A DNA stretch of 24,822 nucleotides from SHVZ01 sp044223515 (GCA_044223515.1 JBGALV010000081.1:1-24822); one strand, 5' to 3'; positions 1 through 7,595 are shown, numbered from the stretch's first letter. Translations and numbers: made by a program. The notes: generated from the letters alone by a model not told the origin.

Positions 1-71
1 CGCGAGGAACGGTCATGCGAACTCGACGGCGAACGACCTCGCGATGCTACGCATCGCTCGCCCCCACCCTG

Positions 72-100
72 CCCTCCCCCGCGTACGACGCGGGAGAGGG
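72..100. repeat. REP-like GC-rich palindrome
   Basis: Two 13-base arms (72-84 and 88-100) pair with one mismatch around a 3-base loop. It lies 31 bases past the stop of the minus-strand lipoprotein gene. No T-run follows on either strand, so it looks more like a dispersed REP-type palindrome than a classical rho-independent terminator, although it could protect the mRNA 3' end. Copy number elsewhere cannot be seen from this window. Confidence 0.5.
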
Positions 101-130
101 TTCCGAGAGGAGACGTACGCGAACGTCACT

Positions 131-1522
131 TCAGTTCGTCAGCGGCCCGGCGAAGCTCTCGGGCGCCGGATCGATGACGCGGCGCTGGCGGTCGCCGATC
201 TCGATGATCGCGTATCCCCGCTCGCTCCGCCCGTCGGGCAGGAAGCGGAAGAGCCCGTCGACGCCGGCGAAGCCGGTCGACTGGGTCAGTGCTGCGCGGC
301 TGAAGTCGGCGCGATCGTCGATCTTCGCCAGCACGGCCGCGAGCGCCACCATGTCGTAGGCGAGCGTCGCCAGGCGGGGCGGCTTCCGCTGATAGGTCTT
401 CTCGTAGGCGGCCTCGAACTCGGCGCGGCCCTCCGGCGGCGGCGCGACGAACCACGCGCCGCGGAGGCTCGGCTCGACCGCCAGCGCCGGGTCGTCCCAG
501 AGCACGGTGCCGAGCAGCCGCACGCTCTTCGGCTCGATGTCGTACCCGGCGAGCATCGGCGACAACATCTTCAGGCGGTCGCCGCCCTCGGGCAGCAGCA
601 GCGTGTCGAAGCCGATGTCGCCGAGGCCCTGCTGGCCTTCGAGGCGGCGGAGCGCCTGACGCGAGACCTCGTCGGTCTTGCCTTCGTACTGCTTCTTCTC
701 GGTCGCCAGGGCGGTCGACCGGCGCTCGAAATCGGCGAAGCGGCGGACCACCGGCCCGAGATCTCCGGACGCCGCGTCATAGGTCTCGGTGCGCGTCACC
801 TGGGCGCGGGCATTGCCCGCCGCCTTCCTGAGCTCGTCGGAGACGGTGTCGCCGAAGCCGCCCCGCGGCGCCAGCAACGCGAAGCGCTTCGAGCCCTTGG
901 CGGCCGCATAGGCCACGGCGCGTTCGACCTGCGGGCGCGGCAGGAAGCCGAAGACGAAGACGTTGTCGCCGGCCACCGACTGGTCGTTCGAGAAGGTGAC
1001 GACGTTGACGCCGGCCGACTTGGCGATCGGCCCGACCGCGGCTGCTTCCGCGCCGAACAGAGGACCGAGGATGAGGCGGGCGCCCTGGCCGATCGCCTTC
1101 TCCGCCGCCTCGACCGCGCCGGCCGGCGTGCCGCCGGTGTCGACCGGAAGCAGCGTGAAGCGCTCGTCGGCGGCATCGAAGAGGCCGAGCTCGGCCGCCT
1201 CCAGAAGCTGCTGGCCGAGCTGGGCGTCGCGGCCGCTCAAGGGCAGCAGTATCGCCACCACCGGGAGGCCGCTCGACGGCGGCGGGGTCAGGACGACGGG
1301 CGGCGGCGCGGGCGCCGGGGCCGGCGGCGGCAGCGCCGGGGCCGGCGCCAGCAGAGGCTGGACCTGCTGCAGCGTCGCCGGTGGCGGAGCCGAGGCTTGC
1401 GGGCCGCCGAAGGGGTTGGGTAGGTTCGGACCCGAGGCGCAGCCGGCCAGCAGCAGCGCAAGCGCCGCCGTCACCAGGAGCATCCGTCCCGTCCATGAGC
1501 TCGACCCGGGCCGATGCCGCAT
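131..1522 (-). CDS. LpoA-like penicillin-binding protein activator lipoprotein
   Basis: 463-residue predicted outer-membrane lipoprotein. A short basic N-terminus and hydrophobic stretch end in a lipobox (Leu-Ala-Gly-Cys, Cys28). A Pro/Ala-rich linker follows (about 30-85), then a periplasmic-binding-protein fold from about residue 88 that begins with the strand Val-Ala-Ile-Leu-Leu-Pro-Leu-Ser-Gly. This is the layout of the LppC/LpoA family, which activates peptidoglycan synthases or resembles Leu/Ile/Val-binding proteins. The start at 1522 is chosen because GGAGGTG lies five bases upstream; an ATG at 1534 overlaps that ribosome site and one at 1483 lacks one. It is divergent from rsmI, with 28 bases of 5' overlap, an arrangement common in alphaproteobacteria. 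Stimulation of a penicillin-binding protein is inferred from the family only. Confidence 0.8.
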   Translation of the reverse strand: MRHRPGSSSWTGRMLLVTAALALLLAGCASGPNLPNPFGGPQASAPPPATLQQVQPLLAPAPALPPPAPAPAPPPVVLTPPPSSGLPVVAILLPLSGRDAQLGQQLLEAAELGLFDAADERFTLLPVDTGGTPAGAVEAAEKAIGQGARLILGPLFGAEAAAVGPIAKSAGVNVVTFSNDQSVAGDNVFVFGFLPRPQVERAVAYAAAKGSKRFALLAPRGGFGDTVSDELRKAAGNARAQVTRTETYDAASGDLGPVVRRFADFERRSTALATEKKQYEGKTDEVSRQALRRLEGQQGLGDIGFDTLLLPEGGDRLKMLSPMLAGYDIEPKSVRLLGTVLWDDPALAVEPSLRGAWFVAPPPEGRAEFEAAYEKTYQRKPPRLATLAYDMVALAAVLAKIDDRADFSRAALTQSTGFAGVDGLFRFLPDGRSERGYAIIEIGDRQRRVIDPAPESFAGPLTN

Positions 1523-2418
1523 CGTCACCTCCATCTGCGGGCGAGGGTAGCGAAGCCCCGCCGCCCGGTAAACTCGCGAGCAGGCTCGATGCGGGCCTCT
1601 ACCTGGTCTCTACGCCGATCGGCAACGCCCGCGACATCACCTTGCGCGCGCTCGATGTCCTGAAGATGGCGGATGCGGTCGCCTGCGAGGACACGCGGAC
1701 GACGGCGAAGCTGATGTCGATCCACGGGATCAGCGCCTCCCTCCTGCCCTACCACGACCACAACGCCGAACGTCAGCGTCCGTTGCTGCTGGCGAGGCTG
1801 GCGAAGGGCGAGGCGATCGCGCTGGTTTCGGATGCCGGAACGCCGCTGGTCTCCGACCCCGGCTTCAAGCTGGTGCGGGAGGCGATCGCCGCCGGCCACC
1901 GCGTCTTCCCGATCCCCGGCGCCTCGGCGAGCCTGGCGGCGCTGGCGGTCGCGGGCCTGCCGACCGACCGCTTCGCGTTCCTGGGCTTCCCGCCGCCGAA
2001 GTCGGCGGCCAGGAGGAAATGGCTGGCCGAGGCGGCGGCGTTTCCAGGCACGCTGATCGTGTACGAGTCCCCGCAGCGGCTGGCGGAGTCGCTGGCGGAC
2101 GCGGCCGAGATCCTCGGCGACCGCGAGGCGGCGGTGGCCCGCGAGCTGACCAAGCTGTTCGAGGAGGTAAGGCGCGGCCGTCTCTCGGCGCTCGCCGAAA
2201 CCTACAAGGAAGCCGGGCCGCCGAAGGGCGAGGTCGTCGTGGTGATCGCGCCGCCGGAGGAGACCGAGCCGACGGCCGAGGATCTCGACCGCGTGGTGGC
2301 CGACGCGCTCGGCCGCGGCCTCAGCGTCAAGGACGCGGCGGCGGAGGCGGCGGCCAGGCTCGGCATCGGGCGCAAGGAGGCCTATCAGCGTGCGCTCGCC
2401 CTCGCCAAGCAAGATTGA
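1495..2418 (+). CDS. rsmI: 16S rRNA (cytidine(1402)-2'-O)-methyltransferase RsmI
   Basis: 307-residue SAM-dependent methyltransferase of the tetrapyrrole-methylase fold that 2'-O-methylates C1402 in the decoding centre of 16S rRNA. Visible signatures are Leu-Val-Ser-Thr-Pro-Ile-Gly-Asn (37-44), Ala-Cys-Glu-Asp-Thr-Arg (63-68), the Ser-Asp-Ala-Gly-Thr-Pro loop (112-117) and the Glu-Leu-Thr-Lys motif in the C-terminal half. ATG 1495 is the only ATG, GTG or TTG between the upstream GTG at 1381 and the conserved core, so it is preferred although only a weak, distant GGAG precedes it. The N-terminus therefore carries a non-conserved 34-residue extension. It overlaps yraN by 29 bases, indicating co-translation. 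Confidence 0.93.
   Translation: MSSTRADAASSPPSAGEGSEAPPPGKLASRLDAGLYLVSTPIGNARDITLRALDVLKMADAVACEDTRTTAKLMSIHGISASLLPYHDHNAERQRPLLLARLAKGEAIALVSDAGTPLVSDPGFKLVREAIAAGHRVFPIPGASASLAALAVAGLPTDRFAFLGFPPPKSAARRKWLAEAAAFPGTLIVYESPQRLAESLADAAEILGDREAAVARELTKLFEEVRRGRLSALAETYKEAGPPKGEVVVVIAPPEETEPTAEDLDRVVADALGRGLSVKDAAAEAAARLGIGRKEAYQRALALAKQD
1526..1532 (-). promoter_or_regulatory. Shine-Dalgarno site deciding the LpoA-like start
   Basis: The minus strand reads GGAGGTG five bases before the ATG at 1522-1520. This near-perfect anti-16S match decides between three in-frame ATGs (1534, 1522, 1483). It lies inside the 5' coding region of rsmI on the opposite strand. Confidence 0.75.
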
Positions 2419-2773
2419 GGACGGCCGCGCGCGTCGAGGCCGCGGCCGACGCGCCGAGCTGATCGCGCTGCTCTCGCTGATGGTCCGCGGATATCGCCCG
2501 ATCGCGCGCAACCTGAAGACCCCGGTCGGCGAGATCGACCTGGTCATGCGGCGCGGACGTGTGCTCGCGGTGGTCGAGGTCAAGACGCGCGGCACCTACG
2601 CCGACGCAGCCGAGGCGATCCTGCCGCAGCAACAGGCCCGCATCCGCCGCGCCACCGAATGGCTGCTCGCGAGCCGTCCCGATCTCGCCCAGCTCACAAT
2701 CCGGTTCGACGCGGTGCTGGTGCTGCCGCGACGATGGCCGAAGCACCTCGTCGGCGCCTATCTTGGGCCGTAG
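2390..2773 (+). CDS. yraN: YraN family protein (UPF0102, nuclease-like fold)
   Basis: 127 residues with the full UPF0102 signature: a basic N-terminus, Arg-Ala-Glu-Leu-Ile-Ala (21-26), Gly-Tyr-Arg-Pro-Ile-Ala-Arg-Asn, Gly-Glu-Ile-Asp-Leu-Val, then Val-Val-Glu-Val-Lys-Thr-Arg. The Glu/Asp...Glu-x-Lys set matches a PD-(D/E)xK nuclease-like core. The cellular role is not firmly known; links to recombination or the cell envelope come only from neighbourhood and family work. It starts at GTG 2390, with AAGGAGG about ten bases upstream inside the rsmI 3' end. In many alphaproteobacteria gshB follows closely; here other genes intervene. Confidence 0.88.
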   Translation: MRSPSPSKIEDGRARRGRGRRAELIALLSLMVRGYRPIARNLKTPVGEIDLVMRRGRVLAVVEVKTRGTYADAAEAILPQQQARIRRATEWLLASRPDLAQLTIRFDAVLVLPRRWPKHLVGAYLGP

Positions 2774-2872
2774 CCGCCAGCGAGCTCACTGAAGCGTGCG
2801 CGCGTTGAAGGAAGGGAATGCGGCAAGTAGGCTCGCAGCCCTGCGGCTGCATACAGCAACGTCAGGAATTTC

Positions 2873-3832
2873 ATGGCGAGCGACAACGCCGCGACCACCC
2901 GCTTCCCGTCGGCCTCCCTGCGAAACCGTCCGCTCGCGCCCCTGTCCCCGCAAAGCCTCGGCAGCATGCTGGTGCTCGCGGTCATCTGGGGACTTTCCAT
3001 TCCGGTCACGAAGCTCGGCCTGGAGACGCTGCCGCCGCTGACGCTTACCGCGCTTCGGTTCGGCGTCGCCGTGCCTTTGCTGCTGCTTCTCGTCCTCGGG
3101 AGACGAAGGCTGCCGATGCGCGCGTTTCCGCGCGTCGCCGCGCTCGGCGTGCTCGGCATCGGCGTCGGACAGGTTGCCCAGACATTCGGCGTGGGCGCCA
3201 CGTCGGCATCGGTCGGCACGATCATCTCGGCGACCATTCCGCTGTTCGTCGTGCTCTTCGCAGCCCTTCGGCTGAAACAGTCGGTGACCGGCCGCCAGAT
3301 CCTGGGCCTGATCGCCGCCTTCACCGGCATCGCGCTCGTCGCCACCGGGAACGGGAGCGACGCCGCGTCGCTTCAGACCACCTGGGGCGGCGCCGGCCTC
3401 ATGCTGCTCTCGGCGCTCGCGGTCGCCTTCTACTACGTCTGGAGCGTCGAGCTGACCGAAACCTACGGCATGGTCGTGGTGGCGACATGGAGCACGCTCT
3501 TCGGCTTCCTCGCGGTCGTGCCGTGGGTCGGCTGGGAGATGTCCCGGACACCGGTCCATCTCGCTGCCGAGGGACTCGCCGTTGCCGCCTATCTCGGCGT
3601 GGCGGTGACCGTCATCGGCCTCTTCCTGTGGATTCATCTGCTTCGCACCGTGCCGGCCGGAACGGCGGCGAGCGTGCAGTACCTTCAACCGGTCGTCGGC
3701 GTCGCCGCATCGGCCGCGATGTTCGGGGACGAGCTCGGCGTCTGGTTCATCGCCGGCGTGATCCTTGTCTTGGTCGGCTTGGCTCTTGCCATGGTCTCGC
3801 GCCCGAAGGCGGACACGCCGGCAGCGACATAG
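2873..3832 (+). CDS. DMT-superfamily (EamA) transporter
   Basis: 319-residue polytopic inner-membrane protein with about ten predicted helices in two EamA repeats (about 30-160 and 170-305). Typical features are Val-Ile-Trp-Gly-Leu-Ser-Ile-Pro at the first helix, Leu-Arg-Phe-Gly-Val-Ala, and Tyr-Leu-Gln-Pro-Val-Val-Gly-Val in the second repeat. Members export or import amino acids and other metabolites; the substrate cannot be read from sequence. A 100-base gap separates it from yraN and no clear promoter was found in it. It converges on the deamidase-like gene. Together with the next two genes it interrupts an otherwise conserved housekeeping order, which suggests insertion. Confidence 0.85.
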   Translation: MASDNAATTRFPSASLRNRPLAPLSPQSLGSMLVLAVIWGLSIPVTKLGLETLPPLTLTALRFGVAVPLLLLLVLGRRRLPMRAFPRVAALGVLGIGVGQVAQTFGVGATSASVGTIISATIPLFVVLFAALRLKQSVTGRQILGLIAAFTGIALVATGNGSDAASLQTTWGGAGLMLLSALAVAFYYVWSVELTETYGMVVVATWSTLFGFLAVVPWVGWEMSRTPVHLAAEGLAVAAYLGVAVTVIGLFLWIHLLRTVPAGTAASVQYLQPVVGVAASAAMFGDELGVWFIAGVILVLVGLALAMVSRPKADTPAAT

Positions 3833-3899
3833 GAGCAAGGAAGCTCGTCGACATCACGCTCGACGGCGCGAGGCTGCAGCCGCCGGTGACAGCGTTCTC

Positions 3900-4475
3900 T
3901 TAGAGGATGCCGACGGGGTTGCGGTCGAGGCGGTGGTAGAAGGTCCAGCCGCCGGCCGGCGCGCAGACGCCGATGACATTGCCGCCGGTCGCGTAGGTGG
4001 TGACGCCCGGATACGGAATCGGCGAGATGATCTTGCAGAAAGCGTGGTGGCCGCCGGCGATCGCCGCGACGCGGCCGGCGATCGGGACGACGGCGTTGTT
4101 GGTGCGGACGTTGACGTGCTCGACCGTCAGGTCCTCGTCGGTCGGGCCGTAGGCCGCGAACAGGCAGCCGCTCAGGTCGGCGGTGAAGAAGTAGGGCTTG
4201 CCGACGCCGATCTTCATCGTCGAGGTGTTGTCGACGATCGCCGGCAGGTAATAGGCGCTGATGCTCGTGCCCTCCTTGTCGTCGAGGGCGAGATAGTTCC
4301 GCATCATGACGCTCTCGGGGTTCTTCGGCCCGTTCAGCGGGTTGAGGTCGATCTCGGCGACCGGGGTCGGGACCTTCTGCCCGAGGCCGTGGCCGTCCGG
4401 ATTGACCATGAGCGTGTGCGCCGTGAGGAAGTTCGAGGGGTTCTTCATGAACAGCGCATTCTTGCCCTGAGCCAT
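3900..4475 (-). CDS. Putative CNF1/BLF1-like glutamine deamidase (toxin-like)
   Basis: 191-residue soluble protein, no signal peptide. Residues 96-104 read Phe-Phe-Thr-Ala-Asp-Leu-Ser-Gly-Cys and are followed 16 residues later by His120. The Thr (98), Leu-Ser-Gly-Cys (101-104) and downstream His set is the catalytic signature of the glutamine deamidases CNF1 and BLF1 (Burkholderia lethal factor 1, which deamidates eIF4A). As I recall BLF1, it has Phe-Phe-Thr-x-x-Leu-Ser-Gly-Cys with the Thr six before the Cys, exactly as here. Length is close to BLF1 (about 211). The C-terminal part has Gly-Gly-Asn-Val-Ile-Gly-Val and Gly-Gly-Trp-Thr-Phe-Tyr-His. ATG 4475 is chosen for GGAGG six bases upstream; an ATG at 4547 lacks one. 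CheD-type deamidases share a Thr-x5-Cys...His triad and are the main alternative. Substrate, secretion and toxicity are inference. Confidence 0.6.
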   Translation of the reverse strand: MAQGKNALFMKNPSNFLTAHTLMVNPDGHGLGQKVPTPVAEIDLNPLNGPKNPESVMMRNYLALDDKEGTSISAYYLPAIVDNTSTMKIGVGKPYFFTADLSGCLFAAYGPTDEDLTVEHVNVRTNNAVVPIAGRVAAIAGGHHAFCKIISPIPYPGVTTYATGGNVIGVCAPAGGWTFYHRLDRNPVGIL

Positions 4476-4572
4476 CGCGCCCTCCGTCTGGTCGTCAAGG
4501 CGATCAAGCTGAGACACTCCCCGCGCCCGGACTATGACCAGGATCACATCCAGGGACGGCCGCCGCGCGGCG

Positions 4573-4971
4573 TCACCCCACTCTTTCGACCGGCACCTCG
4601 ATGTCGACCCAGGCGTGGCGGCGGCTCGCGTCGTAGACCGAGATCCGGGGCGGCGGCACCGTGCGGTCGGCGAAGCCGCCGGCGGCGATCGCGATCAGGT
4701 CGGGGAGATCGCCGAGGAACCAGTAGAGCGTGGTGCCGCAGGCGGGGCAGAAGTGGAAGGTCAGGCTGTTGCCGCTGTCGGCGACGCGAGACCATGCCTT
4801 CGCCTCCCCTTCGAGGCGGACGTTCGATCTCCGGAAGCGCGCATTGAAGCCGAAGGCGCTGCCGGTGCGGCGCTGGCAGTCGAGGCAATGGCAGACCGAG
4901 GTGCGGACGGGATCGCCTTCGCAGACGGCGCGGAGCCGGCCGCAGGCGCAGGTGGCGGTACGCGTGGTCAT
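4573..4971 (-). CDS. GFA family zinc protein (CENP-V/GFA domain)
   Basis: 132 residues with the complete zinc-binding pattern: Cys8-x-Cys10, Cys27-x-Cys29-x2-Cys32 and Cys75-x2-Cys78 (Phe-Cys-Pro-Ala-Cys-Gly). The family is named for glutathione-dependent formaldehyde-activating enzyme, but most members have no proven activity. GGAG lies seven bases before the ATG. The gene is divergent from the BON lipoprotein and lies 97 bases upstream of the deamidase-like gene on the same strand, so the two may be co-transcribed. A second, distinct GFA gene lies at 16105-16527. Confidence 0.85.
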   Translation of the reverse strand: MTTRTATCACGRLRAVCEGDPVRTSVCHCLDCQRRTGSAFGFNARFRRSNVRLEGEAKAWSRVADSGNSLTFHFCPACGTTLYWFLGDLPDLIAIAAGGFADRTVPPPRISVYDASRRHAWVDIEVPVERVG

Positions 4972-5076
4972 CGATGGACTCCGAATCGGCCTGCCGAGAT
5001 TCTACGCGCGAATCCCTCTTCGCCGCTAAAATGCCCTGATTCGCACCGATCATCCTCGGACGGAGAACAAAGCACG

Positions 5077-5667
5077 ATGGCGGTCCTCGGCCTTCGCACC
5101 CTTCTGACGGTCGCCCTGACGGCGACCTTCGTCCATGGCTGCTCGCCGGTCGACTTGGCGGTCGGCACCGGCGCCGCCACCGGCGTCGCGGCCGCGCAGG
5201 AGCGCGGTCTCGTCACCTCGGCCAAGGACACCGCGATCTCGTTCCAGATCCAGGAGCTGTGGTTCCGCACCAACCACGAGATGTTCGGCAAGCTCTCGAC
5301 CTCCGTCTCGGAGGGCCGCGCCCTGGTCACCGGCAAGGTCCAGGATCCGGAGATGCGGGTCGAGGCGATCAAGCTCGCCTGGCAGGTCGAAGGCGTGAAG
5401 GAGATCATCAACGAGATCGAGGTGGTCAACACCGGCTCGATGGTCGATTCGGCGCGCGACTTCTGGATCACCACCCAGCTTCGCGGCCTCATCACCTTCG
5501 ACAAGGATATCCGCTCGATCAACTACTCGATCGATACGGTCAACGGGACGGTCTACCTGATGGGCATCGCCCGCGACCAGCCCGAGCTCGACCGCGTGAC
5601 CAACCATGCGCGCAACCTCGCCTACGTGAAGCGCGTCGTCTCCTATGTCCGGATCCAGGGATCATAG
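5077..5667 (+). CDS. BON-domain lipoprotein
   Basis: 196 residues. A hydrophobic leader ends in Val-His-Gly-Cys (Cys22); His at -2 is unusual for a lipobox, but lipidation is likely. Two BON modules follow: about 50-118 (Ala-Leu-Val-Thr-Gly-Lys-Val and a following Val-Glu-Gly-Val) and about 125-192 (Gly-Thr-Val-Tyr-Leu-Met-Gly-Ile-Ala). BON domains bind phospholipid or envelope components; OsmY and DolP (YraP) are relatives, and YraP is encoded near yraN in enterobacteria. GGAG lies 11 bases before the start. The last 23 bases overlap the SirB1-like gene, implying translational coupling. The role in envelope integrity is inferred from the family. Confidence 0.87.
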   Translation: MAVLGLRTLLTVALTATFVHGCSPVDLAVGTGAATGVAAAQERGLVTSAKDTAISFQIQELWFRTNHEMFGKLSTSVSEGRALVTGKVQDPEMRVEAIKLAWQVEGVKEIINEIEVVNTGSMVDSARDFWITTQLRGLITFDKDIRSINYSIDTVNGTVYLMGIARDQPELDRVTNHARNLAYVKRVVSYVRIQGS

Positions 5668-6472
5668 CGAGACCGGCGAAGGCGCGTGGTTCGCGCGCGC
5701 CGGCACCTCGCCCGACCTGTTCGAGGCGGCGCTCAGGCTCGGGCGTTGCGACCACCCGGACGCCGACCTCGCTCCCTATCGCGCCCATCTCGGCGCGCTC
5801 GCCGGGGAGGCGAAGGCGACCGGCGCCGGCAGCGCGGCCGAAAGGCTGGAGGCGCTGGTCCGCACCATCGCCGGCCGTCACGGCTATTCCGGCGACGCCG
5901 AGACCTATGACGATCTCGCCAACGCCAACCTGATCGACGTCGTCGACCGCCGCCGTGGCCTGCCGGTGGCGCTCGGCATCCTCTACATCGCGACCGCACG
6001 CGCCGCCGGCTGGCGGATGGAAGGCCTCGCCTTCCCGCACCACTTCCTGACACGCCTCGAATGCGACGGCGAACGCGCGATCCTCGACCCCTTCACCGGC
6101 CGCGTGATCGCCGACGCTGCGGGCCTGCGTGTCATCCTCCGTCGGCTGGCCGGCGCCGATGCCGAGCTCGCGCCGGCGCACACCGCCGTCGTCTCCGACC
6201 GGGCGATCCTGCTCCGCCTCGTCAACAACCAGCGCACGCGCCTGCTCGCATCCGGCCGCCACGAGGCGGCGCTGCACGTGGTCGAGCGGATGCTGTGGCT
6301 GGCGCCGGGCGATCCGTCCCTGGTCGGCGAGGCGGCGGAGATCGAGGTCGGGCTCGGGCGCATCGGCGGCGCCATCCGCCGCCTGGAGGCGCTGACCCTC
6401 GCCATCGACGAGGAGGAGCTCCGCCGCCGGATCGCCGCCGACATCAAGCGGCTCCGGACCCGTCTCAACTAG
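5645..6472 (+). CDS. SirB1-family transglutaminase-like/TPR protein
   Basis: 275 residues. The central block has Ala-Asn-Leu-Ile-Asp-Val-Val then Arg-Arg-Gly-Leu-Pro-Val-Ala-Leu-Gly-Ile-Leu-Tyr, followed by Gly-Leu-Ala-Phe-Pro-His-His-Phe-Leu, all diagnostic of the SirB1/YchA family. It has a transglutaminase-like fold that has usually lost the catalytic Cys; none is evident here. The C-terminal third (about 190-275) is helical with Ala- and Leu-rich repeats resembling TPR units. Biochemical function is unknown. It overlaps the BON gene by 23 bases and so belongs to that operon. The gene order lipoprotein, SirB1-like, gshB suggests a conserved housekeeping string. Confidence 0.82.
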   Translation: MSGSRDHSETGEGAWFARAGTSPDLFEAALRLGRCDHPDADLAPYRAHLGALAGEAKATGAGSAAERLEALVRTIAGRHGYSGDAETYDDLANANLIDVVDRRRGLPVALGILYIATARAAGWRMEGLAFPHHFLTRLECDGERAILDPFTGRVIADAAGLRVILRRLAGADAELAPAHTAVVSDRAILLRLVNNQRTRLLASGRHEAALHVVERMLWLAPGDPSLVGEAAEIEVGLGRIGGAIRRLEALTLAIDEEELRRRIAADIKRLRTRLN

Positions 6473-6497
6473 CCCCGTCCTCCCCGGCGCATCTCCG

Positions 6498-6526
6498 TTA
6501 ACCATTTGGGCGGGCGGCGCTATAGT
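6498..6526 (+). promoter_or_regulatory. Candidate promoter for gshB
   Basis: TTAACC (6498-6503) and TATAGT (6521-6526) are separated by 17 bases, matching -35/-10 consensus at four and five of six positions. They lie in the 160-base gap before gshB, leaving a leader of about 100 bases that contains a G/C-rich stretch with a GGGCCC centre. No other obvious promoter is present in this gap. The call rests on consensus matching only. Confidence 0.35.
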
Positions 6527-6632
6527 GTCGGCGCCGAGCAGCGGCGCATCGAACCCTGGGGTGGGGGCCCTTGGGGTGCCACGCCGCTGGGACGCGGCCA
6601 TTCCTGACAGCCCCCAACAGAAGAGCACCCCG

Positions 6633-7595
6633 ATGAGCCTGGCCGTCGCCATCCAGATGGATCCGATCGAGCCGATCGATATCGATGCGGATTCGAGCTT
6701 CGTCCTCGCGCTCGAAGCGCAGCGACGCGGACACGGCCTGTTCCACTACCTGCCGAAGCACCTGATCTTCAAGAACGGCCGCGTCTATGCGCGGGCGCGC
6801 GAGCTCAAGGTCCGGCGCGAGAAGGGCAACCACTTCTCGCTCGGCCAGCCGCAGGTGATCGACCTCGCGACCATGGACGTGATCCTGCTGCGCCAGGACC
6901 CGCCCTTCGACATGGCCTACATCACCACCACGCACCTGCTCGAGCACGTGCACCCGAAGACGCTGGTGGTGAACGATCCGGTGCATGTCCGGAACGCGCC
7001 GGAGAAGCTGTTCATCACGCATTTCGAAGGCGTGCTGCCGCCGACGATCATCACATCCGACAAGGACGAGGTCGAGGCGTTCCGCGCCGAGCACAAGGAC
7101 ATCATCCTGAAGCCGCTGTTCGGCAACGGCGGCGCCGGTGTCTTCCACCTGAAGCCGGACGACGAGAACCTCTCCTCGCTGCTGGAGATGTTCACGCAGA
7201 TGTATCGCGAGCCGATCATCGTCCAGCGCTACCTGCCCGAGGTGCGACAGGGCGACAAGCGCATCATCCTGGTCGACGGCGAGGCCAAGGGCGCGGTGCT
7301 GCGCGTGCCGGTCTCGGGCGAGGCCCGCGCCAACCTGCATGCCGGTGCCGCGGCGGTGAAGACGACGCTGACCCGGCGCGAGCGCGAGCTCTGCGAGAAG
7401 ATCGGCCCAGCGCTCAAGTCGCGCGGCCTGATCTTCGTCGGCATCGACGTGATCGGCGACTACCTGACCGAGATCAACGTGACCTCGCCGACCGGCCTGC
7501 AGCAGATCGGGCGCTTCGACGGCACCAGCCTCGAAGCCGACATCTGGGATGCGATCGAGACGCGCCGCTCCGCCGGAGCCGCCCGCCCGTCGTGA
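6633..7595 (+). CDS. gshB: Glutathione synthetase
   Basis: 320-residue cytoplasmic ATP-grasp ligase joining gamma-glutamylcysteine and glycine to form glutathione. It shows the N-terminal GshB domain (Met-Asp-Pro-Ile-Glu and Leu-Leu-Arg-Gln-Asp-Pro-Pro-Phe-Asp-Met), the glycine-rich ATP loop Lys-Pro-Leu-Phe-Gly-Asn-Gly-Gly-Ala-Gly, the Gly-Asp-Lys-Arg-Ile-Ile substrate region, and the C-terminal Glu-Ile-Asn-Val-Thr-Ser-Pro-Thr-Gly. ATG 6633 gives the usual family length; an open frame from 6525 would add 36 non-homologous residues. The stop overlaps the GTG of the histidine kinase (GTGA). Two GFA proteins in the window nominally belong to glutathione chemistry, but no functional link is shown. 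Confidence 0.95.
   Translation: MSLAVAIQMDPIEPIDIDADSSFVLALEAQRRGHGLFHYLPKHLIFKNGRVYARARELKVRREKGNHFSLGQPQVIDLATMDVILLRQDPPFDMAYITTTHLLEHVHPKTLVVNDPVHVRNAPEKLFITHFEGVLPPTIITSDKDEVEAFRAEHKDIILKPLFGNGGAGVFHLKPDDENLSSLLEMFTQMYREPIIVQRYLPEVRQGDKRIILVDGEAKGAVLRVPVSGEARANLHAGAAAVKTTLTRRERELCEKIGPALKSRGLIFVGIDVIGDYLTEINVTSPTGLQQIGRFDGTSLEADIWDAIETRRSAGAARPS

Noticed and set aside
44..1423. Long plus-strand open frame opposite the LpoA-like gene
   Set aside because: It is the GC-rich antisense shadow: Arg/Ala/Gly-rich, no domain, no ribosome site, while the minus strand has a clear lipoprotein.
2835..2850. GCAGCC/GGCTGC hairpin between yraN and the EamA transporter
   Set aside because: Six-base stem, no T-run; common by chance at this GC content, so not called a terminator.
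2786..3838. Long minus-strand open frame opposite the EamA transporter
   Set aside because: Compositionally biased Asp/Arg/His-rich translation with no motif; the opposite strand encodes a clear membrane transporter.
3846..3865. CGTCGA/TCGACG inverted repeat between the convergent transporter and deamidase-like genes
   Set aside because: Short stem with 8-base loop and no T-run; too weak for a terminator call.
5027..5032. TAAAAT as a -10 element for the BON lipoprotein
   Set aside because: No acceptable -35 hexamer at 16-18 bases upstream; a promoter is expected here but cannot be placed.
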